Positions 1 through 11,132 of a DNA stretch of 21,207 nucleotides are shown here, piece by piece. The notes below the pieces were generated by a model. It saw only the letters and a program-made list of their open reading frames with translations, was not told where the DNA came from and did not search any database. Origin of the DNA: Hyphochytrium catenoides (Eukaryota > Sar > Hyphochytriomycetes > Hyphochytriales > Hyphochytriaceae); the NCBI GenBank assembly GCA_900088475.1, contig FLMG01003090.1, positions 9,594-30,800 on the forward strand, in the 5' to 3' direction. Numbering within the stretch: the first letter of the stretch is position 1; each line of letters opens with the position of its first letter. The position numbers and the translations under genes were made by a program.

Positions 1-206
1 GAGAGAGAATGGAAGGAAGGAAGGACAGCCAGAAAATGAAAGAAAGAGAGAGGCCGAATGCTCAGAGGCAAAGAAAGAGGAGGAGAGATCCTCACTGTAG
101 GAACCAAGAACCGGGGCTCTGGGGTCAAGGTAAGACGAGAGCCAAGAGGAAGCCATTACGGGCCTTTGATCGATGGCGATAGCACCTCGAGAGACAGCGA
201 AGACGG

Positions 207-256
<50 letters not shown>

Positions 257-600
257 GAGAGAGAGAGAGTGAGAGAGAGAGAGACAGAGAGAGAGGAAGC
301 ACCAAAAGGTCTAACCTCATTAGAGGTATTGTCAAGCACGAATGACCTATGCCATTCTTGGTGCTGATGCCAACGTGACCGGCAGTGGCCGGTTCTGTCA
401 GGATTGAGTTGAAAGAACGGCGCTTCCAAAAAGGCTCTGTTTGACACTCAACGAGGGTAGAAGGCACTCATTAGCACTGGGTAAACGTCCTTGTAGGCGT
501 CCTTTGTTAGCAAAGCTTGCCTCGGAGGCCGAAGAGCAAGAACGCAAGAGGAAAAAAAGCACGCTTGTCATAAAGTCTCACCCGCTGCGCATTGACCAGG
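1..600. other. Upstream spacer with GA-rich tracts, no gene seen
   Basis: No convincing coding region is seen here. The left 300 bases are purine-rich on the plus strand and the open frames across them are Arg-Glu or Ser-Leu translations of a GA repeat. From about 300 to 600 the sequence is of mixed composition and probably holds the promoter and 5' untranslated region of the plus-strand gene that starts at 601. The first in-frame ATG of that gene is 601; no ATG lies just upstream in that frame. I see no clear TATA box. Confidence 0.5.
211..299. repeat. (GA)n microsatellite
   Basis: This is a nearly pure GA dinucleotide run of about 89 bases, interrupted by single T or C bases at 254, 270 and 285. 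It gives spurious Arg-Glu frames on the plus strand and Ser-Leu frames on the minus strand. Confidence 0.97.
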
Positions 601-2999
601 ATGGCCATAGAAGACTTTCTAGAAGGTCTAGCCGAGGAGACAGGCAAGGCAGGAGGAGAAAAATCGGGAAAAGTGTCCAAGGAAAGTGCCAGCAAGGGCA
701 AGAAGTCTCAAAAGCCTAAGAAAGAGAAGAGTTCTCCATCCAAAAAGAAGGATGAGACGGGCGGAGCTCTATCTGATGGAAAGAGTGATGGTGAAGAGAT
801 GAGAACGTTTACCTCTGACGAGCTCTGTGAGGCCCTCGTGCGCGAATTTTTGGCAAAGAAAGGACTGAAAGAAGTCGCAGCTGTGTTTGATGAGGAGAAA
901 GTAAGCAATGCGCTTCATTTCTTTCCATTCCAATCTCACCTACTAGCTACTCCTTCGACGATCCTGCTGTGCATCTCTTCGCAGCTCTCTCCTGCAAGCA
1001 GCTTGTGTCGACGTCTCCTCGCTCTCTCAGTGTTGGAACTGTGCCGCTAATCATCACTGTTTTCGATCTTTCTCAGCCGAGAGAAGAAGGCGCTATCCGG
1101 TCCACAGCAATTCTCATAAAGGCCCTAAAGCTGACGAAGCAGTACAAGGCGAACAAAGAAAAAGGTAAGAGTCCATCTCTTTCTTGCTTGGTGCTTCCGT
1201 GACCTGCTTCCCTTGCTTATTGACGGGATGAAGGTCCGCCTACCATCTCTATCTCTTATCTTCTTGTTGCTCTCTTTCTCTCGATTAGTGGAGTCTGTAC
1301 GCGAAGCAGCTTCTCCTCTCTCTCCCAGTCTAATGGCCTTACTCACGTGGCATAGGCATCTCTATGAGCGTCTCCGAGCTTTTGATCCAGAGCATGAGTC
1401 AGGAGGAAGAATCTCACTTGGCTCCACAGAGCCTTCCGAAGGAGGCAGAGCCCATAGCTGCAGATGCTATTGGCCGGCCTTCATCGCCGCCAACCAATCC
1501 ACAGCAGCAGCCGCCCATTGCTTCAGAGCCTCCGACTACTGTTCCGCAGGCTCCTTCTACAGCCAGGACGGACGGGGAGGCAACAGAAAGACTAGTTGCC
1601 TTGAAAGTAGACGAAAAAGTATCAAACGCAGGGCAAGTCGCGCATGAGACCACAGAGACAGAGTGGAAGGAAAAGGGGACGCAAGGAATTCTTATCTTCT
1701 CGTCGAGACTGGAGGCCAAGGTCTCCGAGACATCTCCTAGTACTCGGATCGCAGTGCCTGAGACTAAGAAACATGATACGTTCTACTACGCCCGTTGGGC
1801 ACCTCCCAGTCATATTAGCAAGGAAAGAGAAGAGGCCGAGAAGATGGCCAAAGAATTTTCCCCTCCACCAGTGGACCTGCTCAAGGACCGTTATGTCTCT
1901 CTGAGCAGTAGCGATGTAGCCAAGTATAAAGTAGGAATGGTAAGCAGTGATCCTCTCTCCAGGACTGGAGGTTTGCCTAGCACGCGTCTTAAGTTCCGTT
2001 GTGCCTTAGCATCCCTTGGAGTGAGCTCTCTCTACGGCATTAGCCTCTTACACATCCCTTACCTCTCGTTTCCCTTCTCTTCTTTCTCTTTCGATGGCCC
2101 TCTTTCTGCCTTCCTAACGTCTCTCGATTGAATATTTCCCGTCTGCTACGTCTGAACCCCTGTCGTCCCTTATCCTCTACCTCTTCAGGAAGTTAGGGGC
2201 ATTGGCCCCGAGGGTAACATCAGTGGGATCATAGCTTCAAGAGAAGGAAGCAAAGAATGTGGACAGGCGGGTCCGGGGACCATCACGGTGGACACGCGGC
2301 CAGAGCTTGGCCCAATTTCTTCTTCTTCCACCTCTCCTTCTCCCATGTTAACACCGTCGACTCTCTCTCCAGATGTTCAGTCTCCGCCGGCCCAATCCCT
2401 CATCGCACCAACCCAGACAAATCCTTCAGTTGGTGAGGCCACTACTACTTCCCCCTCCGTGACTCCATCGTCAGGCCGGCCCGGAAGGCAGAAGCCCACT
2501 CATTTGACGCTGCAGGTGCCAGAGGTCGAAGAAAAGGAGCCTAAGATGCTCCTATCTCCGCCTCCTGCATCTCTTTCTCTCCTCTCTACGCCGACCTCAA
2601 GCCTCCCTACACGAGCTGGCTTGGCTCCAATCGCCCCTCGTGGAAAGGCCCTAAAGCCCTTGGAAAGGGTCCCCACACCGCACGCGAAGGCATTCACCGA
2701 GGAACTAGAGCTAGAGAACGGACCAGCGACGAGCGGCGCTGAGGGAACAGTCAAAGAAGGTAAGACTCTTTGTAATATCTTCTCTTCTTAGCCCATCACG
2801 GCTGCTTTTCCTTCTTGATGGACCGGTGGACTTGGTCCTTCAGTCCCATTCACTTGGACCCATGCCCAGAAGTATATGTATGCGTCTTACTCGCTACTGC
2901 TGGCATCAACAGGTGACTAACCGGTCTCTATCTCTTCTATTAGATGGACTTCGGACAGTAGCAGAGACAACCATTACTGCAGCCACATCGTCCCAGTAA
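601..2999 (+). CDS. LisH-like (MINDY4 N-terminal type) domain protein, low-complexity C-terminal part
   Basis: Five-exon model: 601-900, 1077-1164, 1356-1939, 2189-2759, 2944-2999; about 532 residues, all phases consistent. Residues 1-75 are Lys/Ser/Glu-rich. About 78-129 resemble the LisH-like helical dimerisation region at the N-terminus of MINDY4 deubiquitinases: the exon 1 motif ALVREFLAKKGLKEV is followed in exon 2 by ALKLTKQYKANKEK, in the same order as the human protein as I recall it. The rest is Pro/Ser/Thr-rich with one more ordered stretch, HDTFYYARWAPP. No MINDY catalytic domain is visible here, so deubiquitinase activity should not be assumed. The LisH-like part suggests dimerisation or scaffolding. 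The last exon is short, and its stop (TAA 2997-2999) overlaps a possible splice donor, so the gene may run on into the next one. The start is the first in-frame ATG. Confidence 0.72.
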
Positions 3000-3717
3000 G
3001 GCGTGGATAGAAGATAGATGTCTTTAGAAGAGGAAAGGAAAGAGCTTGCCGTGGGCAGGAGCGGTCCGTCGCCTAAGAAGAATGGCCTTGGACATCCACG
3101 CTACATCGACTGAAAGAGCATTGAGACTGTGAGGCAAGAAAGAGAGGAGGAGGAGTAGAAAGCTGAAGCTGTCTAGCTGTCTCAGTGCCGCGAATGTATC
3201 TATTTGACATGGGTCTAGAGAGAAAGCGGTGACCTTGTATATCATTAGCAGTGAGAGATAAGCTAAGACTGGAAGGGAAAGAGGATGATAGGGTAGGTCT
3301 GCCAAGCGCTAGTCTCAATGAAAGAACTAACTGAGAAGATGGAGCTAGCGGTAGCGAGATACATTGTTTCTCTGCGATTGATTCAAGGGACAGTTTGCCG
3401 TTGACAGCCAGAGTGCCAACAGCCGTCAAGAGGGAGGCGCAAGGGTTTGCTACAGGAGCCAGTAGAAGGAAGCGAAGGCTCCCATCATAGCGAATGGAAA
3501 CCAGAACCAGAAGGAATGGCAGGGACGATTGAACACAAAGAAAGAGAGAGAGAGACCCACACACAGAAACAGACGGAGGGAGACGTAGAAAGAGAAAGAG
3601 AGAGAAAGAGGGCGCAATGCATGAGTTATCCTGGTCCAAGCCCTAACGTGGATAACACGAGCAGCAGCAGAATGGGAGGTGTTCCTGCTTTCTGACTCCT
3701 CACACGCCTTCCCTATC

Positions 3718-3757
3718 ATTGGTTCGTCTCGACTTTCAGATTGTCCCGCGCTATTGG
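3718..3757. promoter_or_regulatory. Two inverted CCAAT boxes (ATTGG), candidate promoter
   Basis: ATTGG occurs at 3718-3722 and 3753-3757, 35 bases apart, just before a tandem 14-base repeat and 320 to 360 bases before the proposed myotubularin start. Paired inverted CCAAT motifs are common in NF-Y-type promoters, but five-base motifs occur often by chance. Confidence 0.25.
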
Positions 3758-3767
3758 ATGCTGAAGC

Positions 3768-3800
3768 TTCCAAAGCTTTCCGCAGATTCCAAAGCTTTCC
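3768..3800. repeat. Tandem 14-base direct repeat TTCCAAAGCTTTCC
   Basis: Two perfect copies of TTCCAAAGCTTTCC lie at 3768-3781 and 3787-3800, offset by 19 bases. Each contains the palindrome AAAGCTTT. The position between the CCAAT-like motifs and the myotubularin coding region would suit a protein-binding site pair; that role is inference. Confidence 0.8.
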
Positions 3801-4077
3801 CGGAGATTTTTATAGCAATGATGGGAACCGATGAAGCTCTGTATATTTGGCTTGGAAGCAGCGGCCGTAGTCCGATGTTAGCTTAGTTATGCACGAACTA
3901 CGCGTTTTCGGAGGGTGATTCTGATGTCTGCTGATCTCCAGTTGAAGCTTCAGATTCCTTGTTCTGCATCCTCAGCTCTCATCGTCAACGGCGATAACGG
4001 ATGTCTATTGGAGACTGAGGGAGGAGGGATTTGGCTGCCTTCCCGTCTGTCTCCATTCAGAGGTGCCTGCCTCCTGC

Positions 4078-7000
4078 ATGCTTCAGAAGGCTAAGAGGCA
4101 GTATACGTCCTGGATAGCAGCGCGCGTTTTGGATGTAAAGAAACACCACATCGGTCCTTACTATGTACTAGGGCCTGCTCAGCTTCTCACACCCGTAGCG
4201 CATGTCTGGATCCTAGAAGGCTCGCTGAACTCAGCAGAAACGATAGAAGGAAGAGACACAAAGAAGTGCTACTATATCATGGTGGACAGTGTCCCAAACC
4301 CTTCATCCGAAGCTGATGAGGACGATCGCACCGAGGATGACGAGCCAGAGGACGTCCATGAACAAGATGATGAAGACGAAGAGTTCCTTTCCACATCAGA
4401 TCTTCCAACACCGCCGCAGGAGGTTCCAGACCGCGATCCACTTAGAATCAGTGAGAGCTCCCCTTTCAGTGTCAACAGTGCTAGACTCTATGCGTTCAAC
4501 GTTCCCTTGCAACTTGAGCTCTCTGAGAGACCTCGACCAGGCTTTCCCCGCCTGCGAAGGGAATCTACTATTCAAGAATCTGCAAAGAGCGACCGATGTG
4601 CCAACTGTTTGCGCACCTTCAACCCGCTAAACAGGGCACAGAATTGTATGTCCCGGCTTCTAGTCAATCCTCCTCTCCGATCCTCCACTTCGTTCTAAGT
4701 CTAGTCGCCATCGCTTGTGGGTAGCGTCAGCGTCCGAGCTCCTCTATACCTTCCTCTTGCTTTATCTTTCCCTGTTACCTGGTTCTATGTTCCTTTCTCC
4801 CGCCTCACTCTCTTACTTTCTTTGCTTTCTCTCTCGCTGTCTTTGCACTCTCGCCCTCCTCTCTCTATTTATCTCTTTCTTGCTTTCTTTCCCTGGCTCT
4901 ATCTTCTTTCTCTGGATATCTTTGTCTACATATTCTGTCTCCTGGCAGGCAGTACGTGCAGCCACTTTTTCTGTCGGAGATGTACTTCTCCATGGCCCTC
5001 AGCTCCTTCCTTGGAAGCTAAACCTCTCCCAGCACCTTCTGGGAGCAGCATCTGCATTCTCTGTCAGGCTTGGATCTCAGGCCTTCTCGGTCAAGTCTTG
5101 AATAACTTGCCAGTCCAAACAACGGAGAGAGAATCCTCCACCGTAGAAGAGGAGGAGAAGGTATCACCAGTCATGTTCTCCAGGTTTCATCGCTTGCTAT
5201 GGCCCTTGCCCCGCAGTCGCTTCCCTTTTCTGTGTGCCCTCACGAGCAGCCCAATGCGCCTCTTAGCTCTTAACGCTTCAACCCTCAGGTGCCAGAAGAC
5301 TTCCAAACCCCACTCCAGTTTGGCTCGCCGCTAGTTGAGAGAGGATCGTTAGACAGGAACTATTTGGAGAAAGGATGGAAGGTGAGCGACACAAAGGCTG
5401 CAGAATGCAGGCAAAGCGAGAAAATGCAGAAGAAGGCTCTCTACTCTCGCCGGGAGCAGCAACAGAAAAGAGGAACGGTCGAAATGCTGGAAGGTGAGGT
5501 CCTGTCAACGTCCACCTGGAAAAGTTCTACTAAAATTGTCTTACTTACCAGCTGCATCAGGCGCTCCTACTCGGGCAATTTCTGATGGTAAGTCCAATGG
5601 TAGGGGCAGAGGATAAAGGGAGACACGGCGCTTTCATGAAAGATGTTGTCAGGGGAGCGACAGAGAGAGAAAGAGTCACAGAGAGACAGAGAGACAGAGA
5701 GATTATATAAGAGGAAAAGAGACAGAAAGGTTGAGGGAGTTAGCTGAAGCGCTTCCGATCTGACCGTATCTATGTTGATTAGACGCTTCCCAGACTATGG
5801 AGGATGATAGTCTCCAGTAAGGACCTCGCGTTTGCCTTGCTCATACAGCTCTCTGTCATAGTGACGCAGTCCATTTCTTACTTGAGTATCCTTCCTGCAA
5901 CGAAGACTAAGCTTTTCTGCGCTCCGCATCCTCAGCCTTCTGATCTCTTTAGGCCAACTAATTGACAAACGTTGTGCTCTTTGTCTCTTGTTGCCCCCAG
6001 GTTTGTGGTCACGAAGGTGAACCTTCTTAGGGTCAAGCTGGGACTGAGAAGGAAAGGGCTTCACCATCGCTACCTCCTTACCCTCAGCGGACGAGGAGGG
6101 GAGATTGAGGCCCGTGCTCTCTTTAAGCATAGAAGGATGACATTTAAGTCTCAGGACATAGAAAGAATGAGAGAAGTTGGCAACGCAGAAGAGGCAGTTC
6201 TAGAGCTTGCCTTTGCTTCAGGTAACAAGCTCACTAGATAAAACCTCTACTGCTCTCTTGAATTCGCCGCATACTCAGGTCATATCATTCTACGATGCCA
6301 CCTTTCACCTCCATAACCGCTTGGTACATCGTCCGCCTTCCTCTTATTAGCCTATCTAACTGTTGTTTGCGTTTGTTTAGGTGTAAGGAGCCATCGGTTC
6401 GCCTTTCAGTTCCATACTGCACATGAGCTAAGGGAGTTTATGGAAGCTGTGGGCACCAACAGACAGGATCAAGGAAATGCAGTGCTTAGAAGAGGTAGAG
6501 GCGCTCAGGATGTCTCTGTAGAAGCGGTGCAGCACCTCCGCACACGGCCGTTTTACTCATACCTGCCTTCTTCCTAAGCTCACTCATGGTTTTATTTCTT
6601 TTGCTTCCCTTAAATAAACCTGACTCTCGCTCATGGCTCTTCTCTTTGCATCGCCTGCTTTTCTATGGCAGGCTCTGTGGAAACTACCAGTAGCCGTGGC
6701 GGGATCATCTGGGTGGTCACTTCGTTATCAGGGTACGTCCCCAACCTAAAAGTATCCGTCTCTGCTCTTTCCGTCTAGAGGCTTCCAGCCTGCAGGCATA
6801 CCTTCTTTGATATATGGTCTGATTCTTCTTGGTTCCTTAGACGGCGTGTTGAGCTTGGAGCTGAAAGCCCTGGTAAGGCGCAACTCTTTACCTAACTACC
6901 CCTATCGGTCTAGCTCTTTGTTCTCTGTTTCCCTCCGCGTTAGCTCATATTGTGCCGTTACGTTAAGATGACAATTTAAGAGCTCGATGTTCAAGTCATA

Positions 7001-10000
7001 GGCGAGACTGAAATACAGGGTAATGGAAGAACAGAAAGAGCACTATCGGCCCCACCGCATCTGTCTTCCTCGCCTCCTTCTGCTTCCTCGCTCGTCATAC
7101 CGAGTCTGGCTACCTCTTTTCGCTCTCTGCGGCTAGAATTGTCTCTTCTTCCAGGAGAGGAGCAGGTCTCAGCTCCATGGGTGGTCTGGCTGGCGTATGG
7201 ATCTGACAGCAATGCGGTAAGACGAAACGCTGACCCGAAGTCTTTCCTTTCTCATTTCTGACTGCCTCATAACCTGTCTCTGTCTCTGCAAGCTGTGGAA
7301 CATGATTGAGGGACATTTGGTTCTGACGAATTATAGAGTGATGTTCCTTCGCCTTCACTCCACATCCTCGACCCGCAATCTTTTCTCACCGTCACTGGGG
7401 TCGCCGTCTTCGTCGACGCTGTGCGGTGGGACCTCAAGGGACGCATCTGTACCCTTCAAAGGAGACAGGGAGAATGCAAACGGGCAACATTCGGCATCGT
7501 CCTTCTGCTATTCCATGTCACATTTTGCGGTCAGCAGTGTCACCTTAGAGGAGGAAGTGGCCGGAAGTGGGAGGGACACTCCCTCCATAACGATCACAGC
7601 CAAAGATGCTCGGTGAGCAAATAGCTTTCGTATCCTTTTCCTTCTTCGTTTTCTGGCTTTTCGAACAACTCTTCACCGTTACTAGGGACAAGTACGGTCG
7701 AAACTAACGTTCCCTTCTCAACCTCTAGAATGGTCAGATTAAGGCTCCGCCGCTATCGATCAGAAAGAAAGGAGGAGGCAACACGGCACCTTTTCAGTCT
7801 TCTCTTCTATCTCTCTTACCTGAGCCAGCAACCCGAAGATAGATCCAGAGCTCCCGATGCTTCTTGCGACAAGGCTCTTGCAGGAATATTGCATCATTAT
7901 CCTGTTCCGCAGGTAGTTTATGACGGTCAATTTACTCTGACGTGCTTTCTTGATAGCCAATCGGTTTATAATCACTCCCCGTAAGATATTCTTTGCTAAA
8001 TTTTGAGAGGACGGCCACCAGTGTATATGCCACACAAGAGACAAAGAGAAAGAACAGTAGCGTCAAGGAGCCAACAGCTCCTTGCGGTGGCCTATCTTGC
8101 TTTTGGGAAGATAGTGGGAAGAGTAAACATACCGGTTCGACGGATAGAAGTTTCTTACTCAGCTTTTGATAGGAAAACTTCGGTCCATTTGCCTTCCTAT
8201 TTGCTCTTCCATCGCCTCCGCCTCCAGCTTGTGATGGCTGGGATCTCTTAGGTTTGCATCGAGAGTTTCAGCGGCTGGCCTTACTGTCTACTGGCCAGGA
8301 GATAGGAGACCAGGAGGGTTGGCAGGTACGCATGCAGCTTGTTTCAAAGCTTCTTTTGTTCAAAGGTGGAACAGGTCGCTTCTATTCATGGCAACACGCT
8401 TATGTTAGTCCTTACCTTTCGTCCCGCGTTTCCTTATTAATAGACCCACAATCGCATCTTGTCTTTCTTTGCCCGCTCTCTCTTCCGCTATCACCTGTCT
8501 TTCGAACGCCATGATATAGCTAGTGGACAACGAGAGAGAACAGATATGCCGGTCGTATCCCAGCCACTTTCTGGTGCCAGCAGGCCTGACTTTGGAGGAG
8601 GTGAAGTCTATTGCGGCCTTTAGAGCAAAGAACCGACTCCCTACTCCAACCTGGAGGGCAGAGGGAGAGGGAGGGACCAAGGGAGGACGGAGATTGGGTG
8701 CTCTACTTCTTCGCTCTTCTCAGCCCCTGCTAGGTAGATTTTTGGCACAAAGCTGTGAGGAAGACAAGAGATTGCTTGATTTCTGCAGAGTCTATCATCA
8801 GGACAAGGTGAGATGGGGAAGGGACAGGCTACTAGCATGCACAATCATGATCTCCGGGCAGGTGTCTTCTTGGCTTGGCAGTGCAAGCTCTGTTTTGTCT
8901 AAATTCTCTCAGTATGCTGCTCTCGCTCCCTCCTCTCTCTTTCTTTGCTCTCTCTCGCTTGCAACCTGCCCTTTTTCAACGACGACCAAGTCTGGCAGCG
9001 CCTCAAGGCCCCTGTACATATTTGATGCGCGTAAGGCCCAGAGCTCAACTGGGAACAGGCTCATGGGCAAGGGCGGAGTAGAAGCTCCCCAAGACTATGG
9101 TGCTGTGGTTGTGCACCATCTTAATATTGGGAACATTTACACGATGCAGGAGTCGTACCAAGGTCTGTCTACTTTAGAACCATCGCCTTCTCTCCGGTGG
9201 CCCAAACCCTATGATGGGGTTACTCTTCTCTCTCGTGCCGAAAGGCATTCTTTACTTCACCGTTGCGATGGCTGGTTCACTGGTGCTCTGCTGCCGAGGT
9301 CTTGTACTGTTGCTGATAATTGTTTTCTCAGCTATGCTGAAGCTGGTGATGCGCGTTGACATTGATAGCAAAGGCTGGATGTCGTCTCTCGCGGTAAGTA
9401 GCGCTGTTTCCCTCCAAACGCCTGGATCTTCGACATGCTTACCTTGGTGTTCTCTTGTCCATTGCTGTTCCCGCCTGTGATGGGTGCCATTCTCCTTCTG
9501 TCCCTGGACGTTATCATTCTACCAAGAGCACGAAATGGCTGCACCATCTCGAGAAGCTCCTCATATCAGCGGTTGTGGTGGCAAAAGTTCTAGCCTTGGA
9601 GTCTTCCTCCGTGCTTGTACACTGCTCGGATGGCTGGGATCGGACCACACAGATCTGCAGCCTCACACAGCTGCTGCTGGATCCGTATTATAGGTGACGT
9701 ACACGGTGTTGCATTTAAGCTAACAAGCTGGAAAACGGAGCATTGAAGTTGATCTAGAAGAAGAGGTTATAGCCAGAACTGAAGGGACATTAACTTGAGA
9801 CTTTCAGAACTTTCCGTATTGACGTCTCTATCGGTCGCTAGTTTTTGTGTGTCAGTATGTGGCTAGCATCTACTGCCTGGCTTATACCGTGCTGCACAGG
9901 ACTATCAAGGGCTTTGCAGTTCTAGTGGAGAAGGAATGGTGCCAGTTTGGTCATAAGGTATGAGCGCATAGGCGTCCCCTGTGTCCTCATCTTACCGCTG

Positions 10001-11132
10001 GAGCCCTCTTTGTTGCCAGTTCTGTGAGCGCCTGAACGGTGATAGGACGAAGGATCCTCAAGGTGTCAGGTTCTCACCAATATTTCTTCAGTTTATCGAG
10101 ATCACTTGGCAGTTGACCAACCAGTTTGTCACGGTATGCTACACTTTGACATTATATCGTTTACTTCCTTGCTTTTAGCTGGGTTATTTCCCCCTTCCAT
10201 CTCTCTCTCTCTGTACACTTCTCTTTCTCTTCCTCTGTCTTTCTTGCTGGCGCTCTCGTTTACTTCAACTCTCCTGAGTGTTCAATCGCAGACGGTTACT
10301 TCGCTCATTTTCGGTGGCACAAACCTGTTTCTCACTCACAGCTCTTCTTGCCTGACTGACCTCGTGTCCTTCACGCCCTCAGGCGTTTGAGTTCAATGAA
10401 TGTTTCCTCTTGCATCTGGCGAACTCTCTCACGTCGGGACTCTTTGGGACTTTTCTTTTTAACGACGAGACGGAGAGGGCGCGGCTACAGCTGAAGAAGA
10501 GAACGGTAACGAGAGGGTTAACAGAGTTCTCATTGGCCTCCCTCTCGCGACGCTTTTGTGTAGACAATTTTGCACGCTTCCTCCCCATTATAAAGATTCT
10601 TGCACCCACTTTCTCTGGAGGAAAGGGTACGACTGACTGACTGCAAGGACTTTCTCGCCATCGATTCTTAGGTCTCAGTATGGACCCCTGTCCTTTGCGA
10701 TCTCTCCCGGTACACAAATCCCAGGTACGGAGGTGGATAGAGGGGACTGTCGCCGATGGCTAATGAAGAAGGCTAACAGAGATGGGAATCGGAGATGAAG
10801 AGGTTACGCACAGGTGATGATATCTATGAGGGGGGAAAGTGAGGACGAAAGAAAGAGCGAGAAAATCCTGAAGAAGGAGATAACAATGGAGGTTAGAGAT
10901 AGAGAGTATCTCATAGGCTACTGCTGCGCTCTCACTCCCATTTGCTCCCAATTATCTTACTGACAGCTACAAGGAGGTGCAAGACCCGCTGTGGCCCTGG
11001 TGCAGCCCGGCGATGTTTCGTTTGTGGGAGGCTTACTGGCTGCAGTACCATCCGCGATACCCCCGGAATGTAAGAGGGATAGAAGAGGAGCTACTGCGCT
11101 GCAGGAAAACGCAACCTGGAGAGGACTCATGA
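4078..11132 (+). CDS. FYVE-PH-GRAM-myotubularin phosphoinositide 3-phosphatase
   Basis: Exons: 4078-4645, 4949-5160, 5289-5493, 5553-5588, 5783-5816, 6001-6221, 6381-6494, 6672-6732, 6841-6872, 7002-7216, 7293-7612, 7729-7912, 8173-8325, 8520-8807, 8991-9162, 9332-9393, 9527-9693, 9900-9957, 10020-10133, 10383-10505, 10672-10724, 10967-11132; 1,185 residues, phases consistent. Residues 174-228 are FYVE-like, with all eight zinc cysteines across an exon junction. About 352-464 look like a PH domain ending RFAFQFHTAHELREFMEAV. About 537-705 are PH-GRAM (LLPGEEQ, EGHLVLTNYRVMFL). About 735-1170 are the phosphatase, with IFDARK, SSVLVHC, CSDGWDRT (C992, R998) and SPIFLQFIE. The intact CX5R motif predicts removal of the 3-phosphate of PI3P and PI(3,5)P2 on endosomes. 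No C-terminal coiled coil follows. The start is uncertain: the frame is open back to 3946 and an upstream exon may exist. The intron 8808-8990 is in frame and stop-free. Confidence 0.88.
5658..5704. repeat. GA/CAGAGA-rich tract inside an intron
   Basis: A purine-rich simple repeat with CAGAGA units lies inside the myotubularin intron 5589-5782. It is one of the few introns in a plus-strand gene that is purine-rich rather than pyrimidine-rich on the sense strand. Confidence 0.8.

Larger units (their letters stand above)
3000..4077. other. Spacer between the LisH-like gene and the myotubularin gene
   Basis: No firm gene is seen. From 3000 to about 3650 the plus strand is purine-rich, the opposite of most introns in the two flanking plus-strand genes, which argues for intergenic sequence or a minus-strand transcript. 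Long minus-strand frames here are mostly Ser/Leu translations of GA runs. A plus-strand frame about 3659-3878 has balanced composition (motif ALYIWLGSSG) but ends at TAG with no clear donor. From 3954 to 4077 the frame of the next gene's first exon is open behind an acceptor-like CAG, so part may be coding or 5' untranslated. Confidence 0.5.

Noticed and set aside
58-467. Overlapping open frames on both strands around the GA repeat
   Set aside because: Their translations are Arg-Glu or Ser-Leu repeats made by the dinucleotide run; no start context or family signal.
3073-3773. Minus-strand frames of 188 and 107 residues
   Set aside because: Mostly Ser/Leu/Phe translations of GA runs; a balanced stretch near 3340-3450 has no recognisable family and no clear splice partners, so no gene is called.
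5795-6130. Minus-strand 111-residue frame
   Set aside because: Antisense to the PH-domain exon of the myotubularin gene, which is supported by phase and motif.
8003-8251. Plus-strand 82-residue frame inside the myotubularin gene
   Set aside because: The family motif FAFL...DGWD is in another frame starting at 8173; this frame would break the domain.
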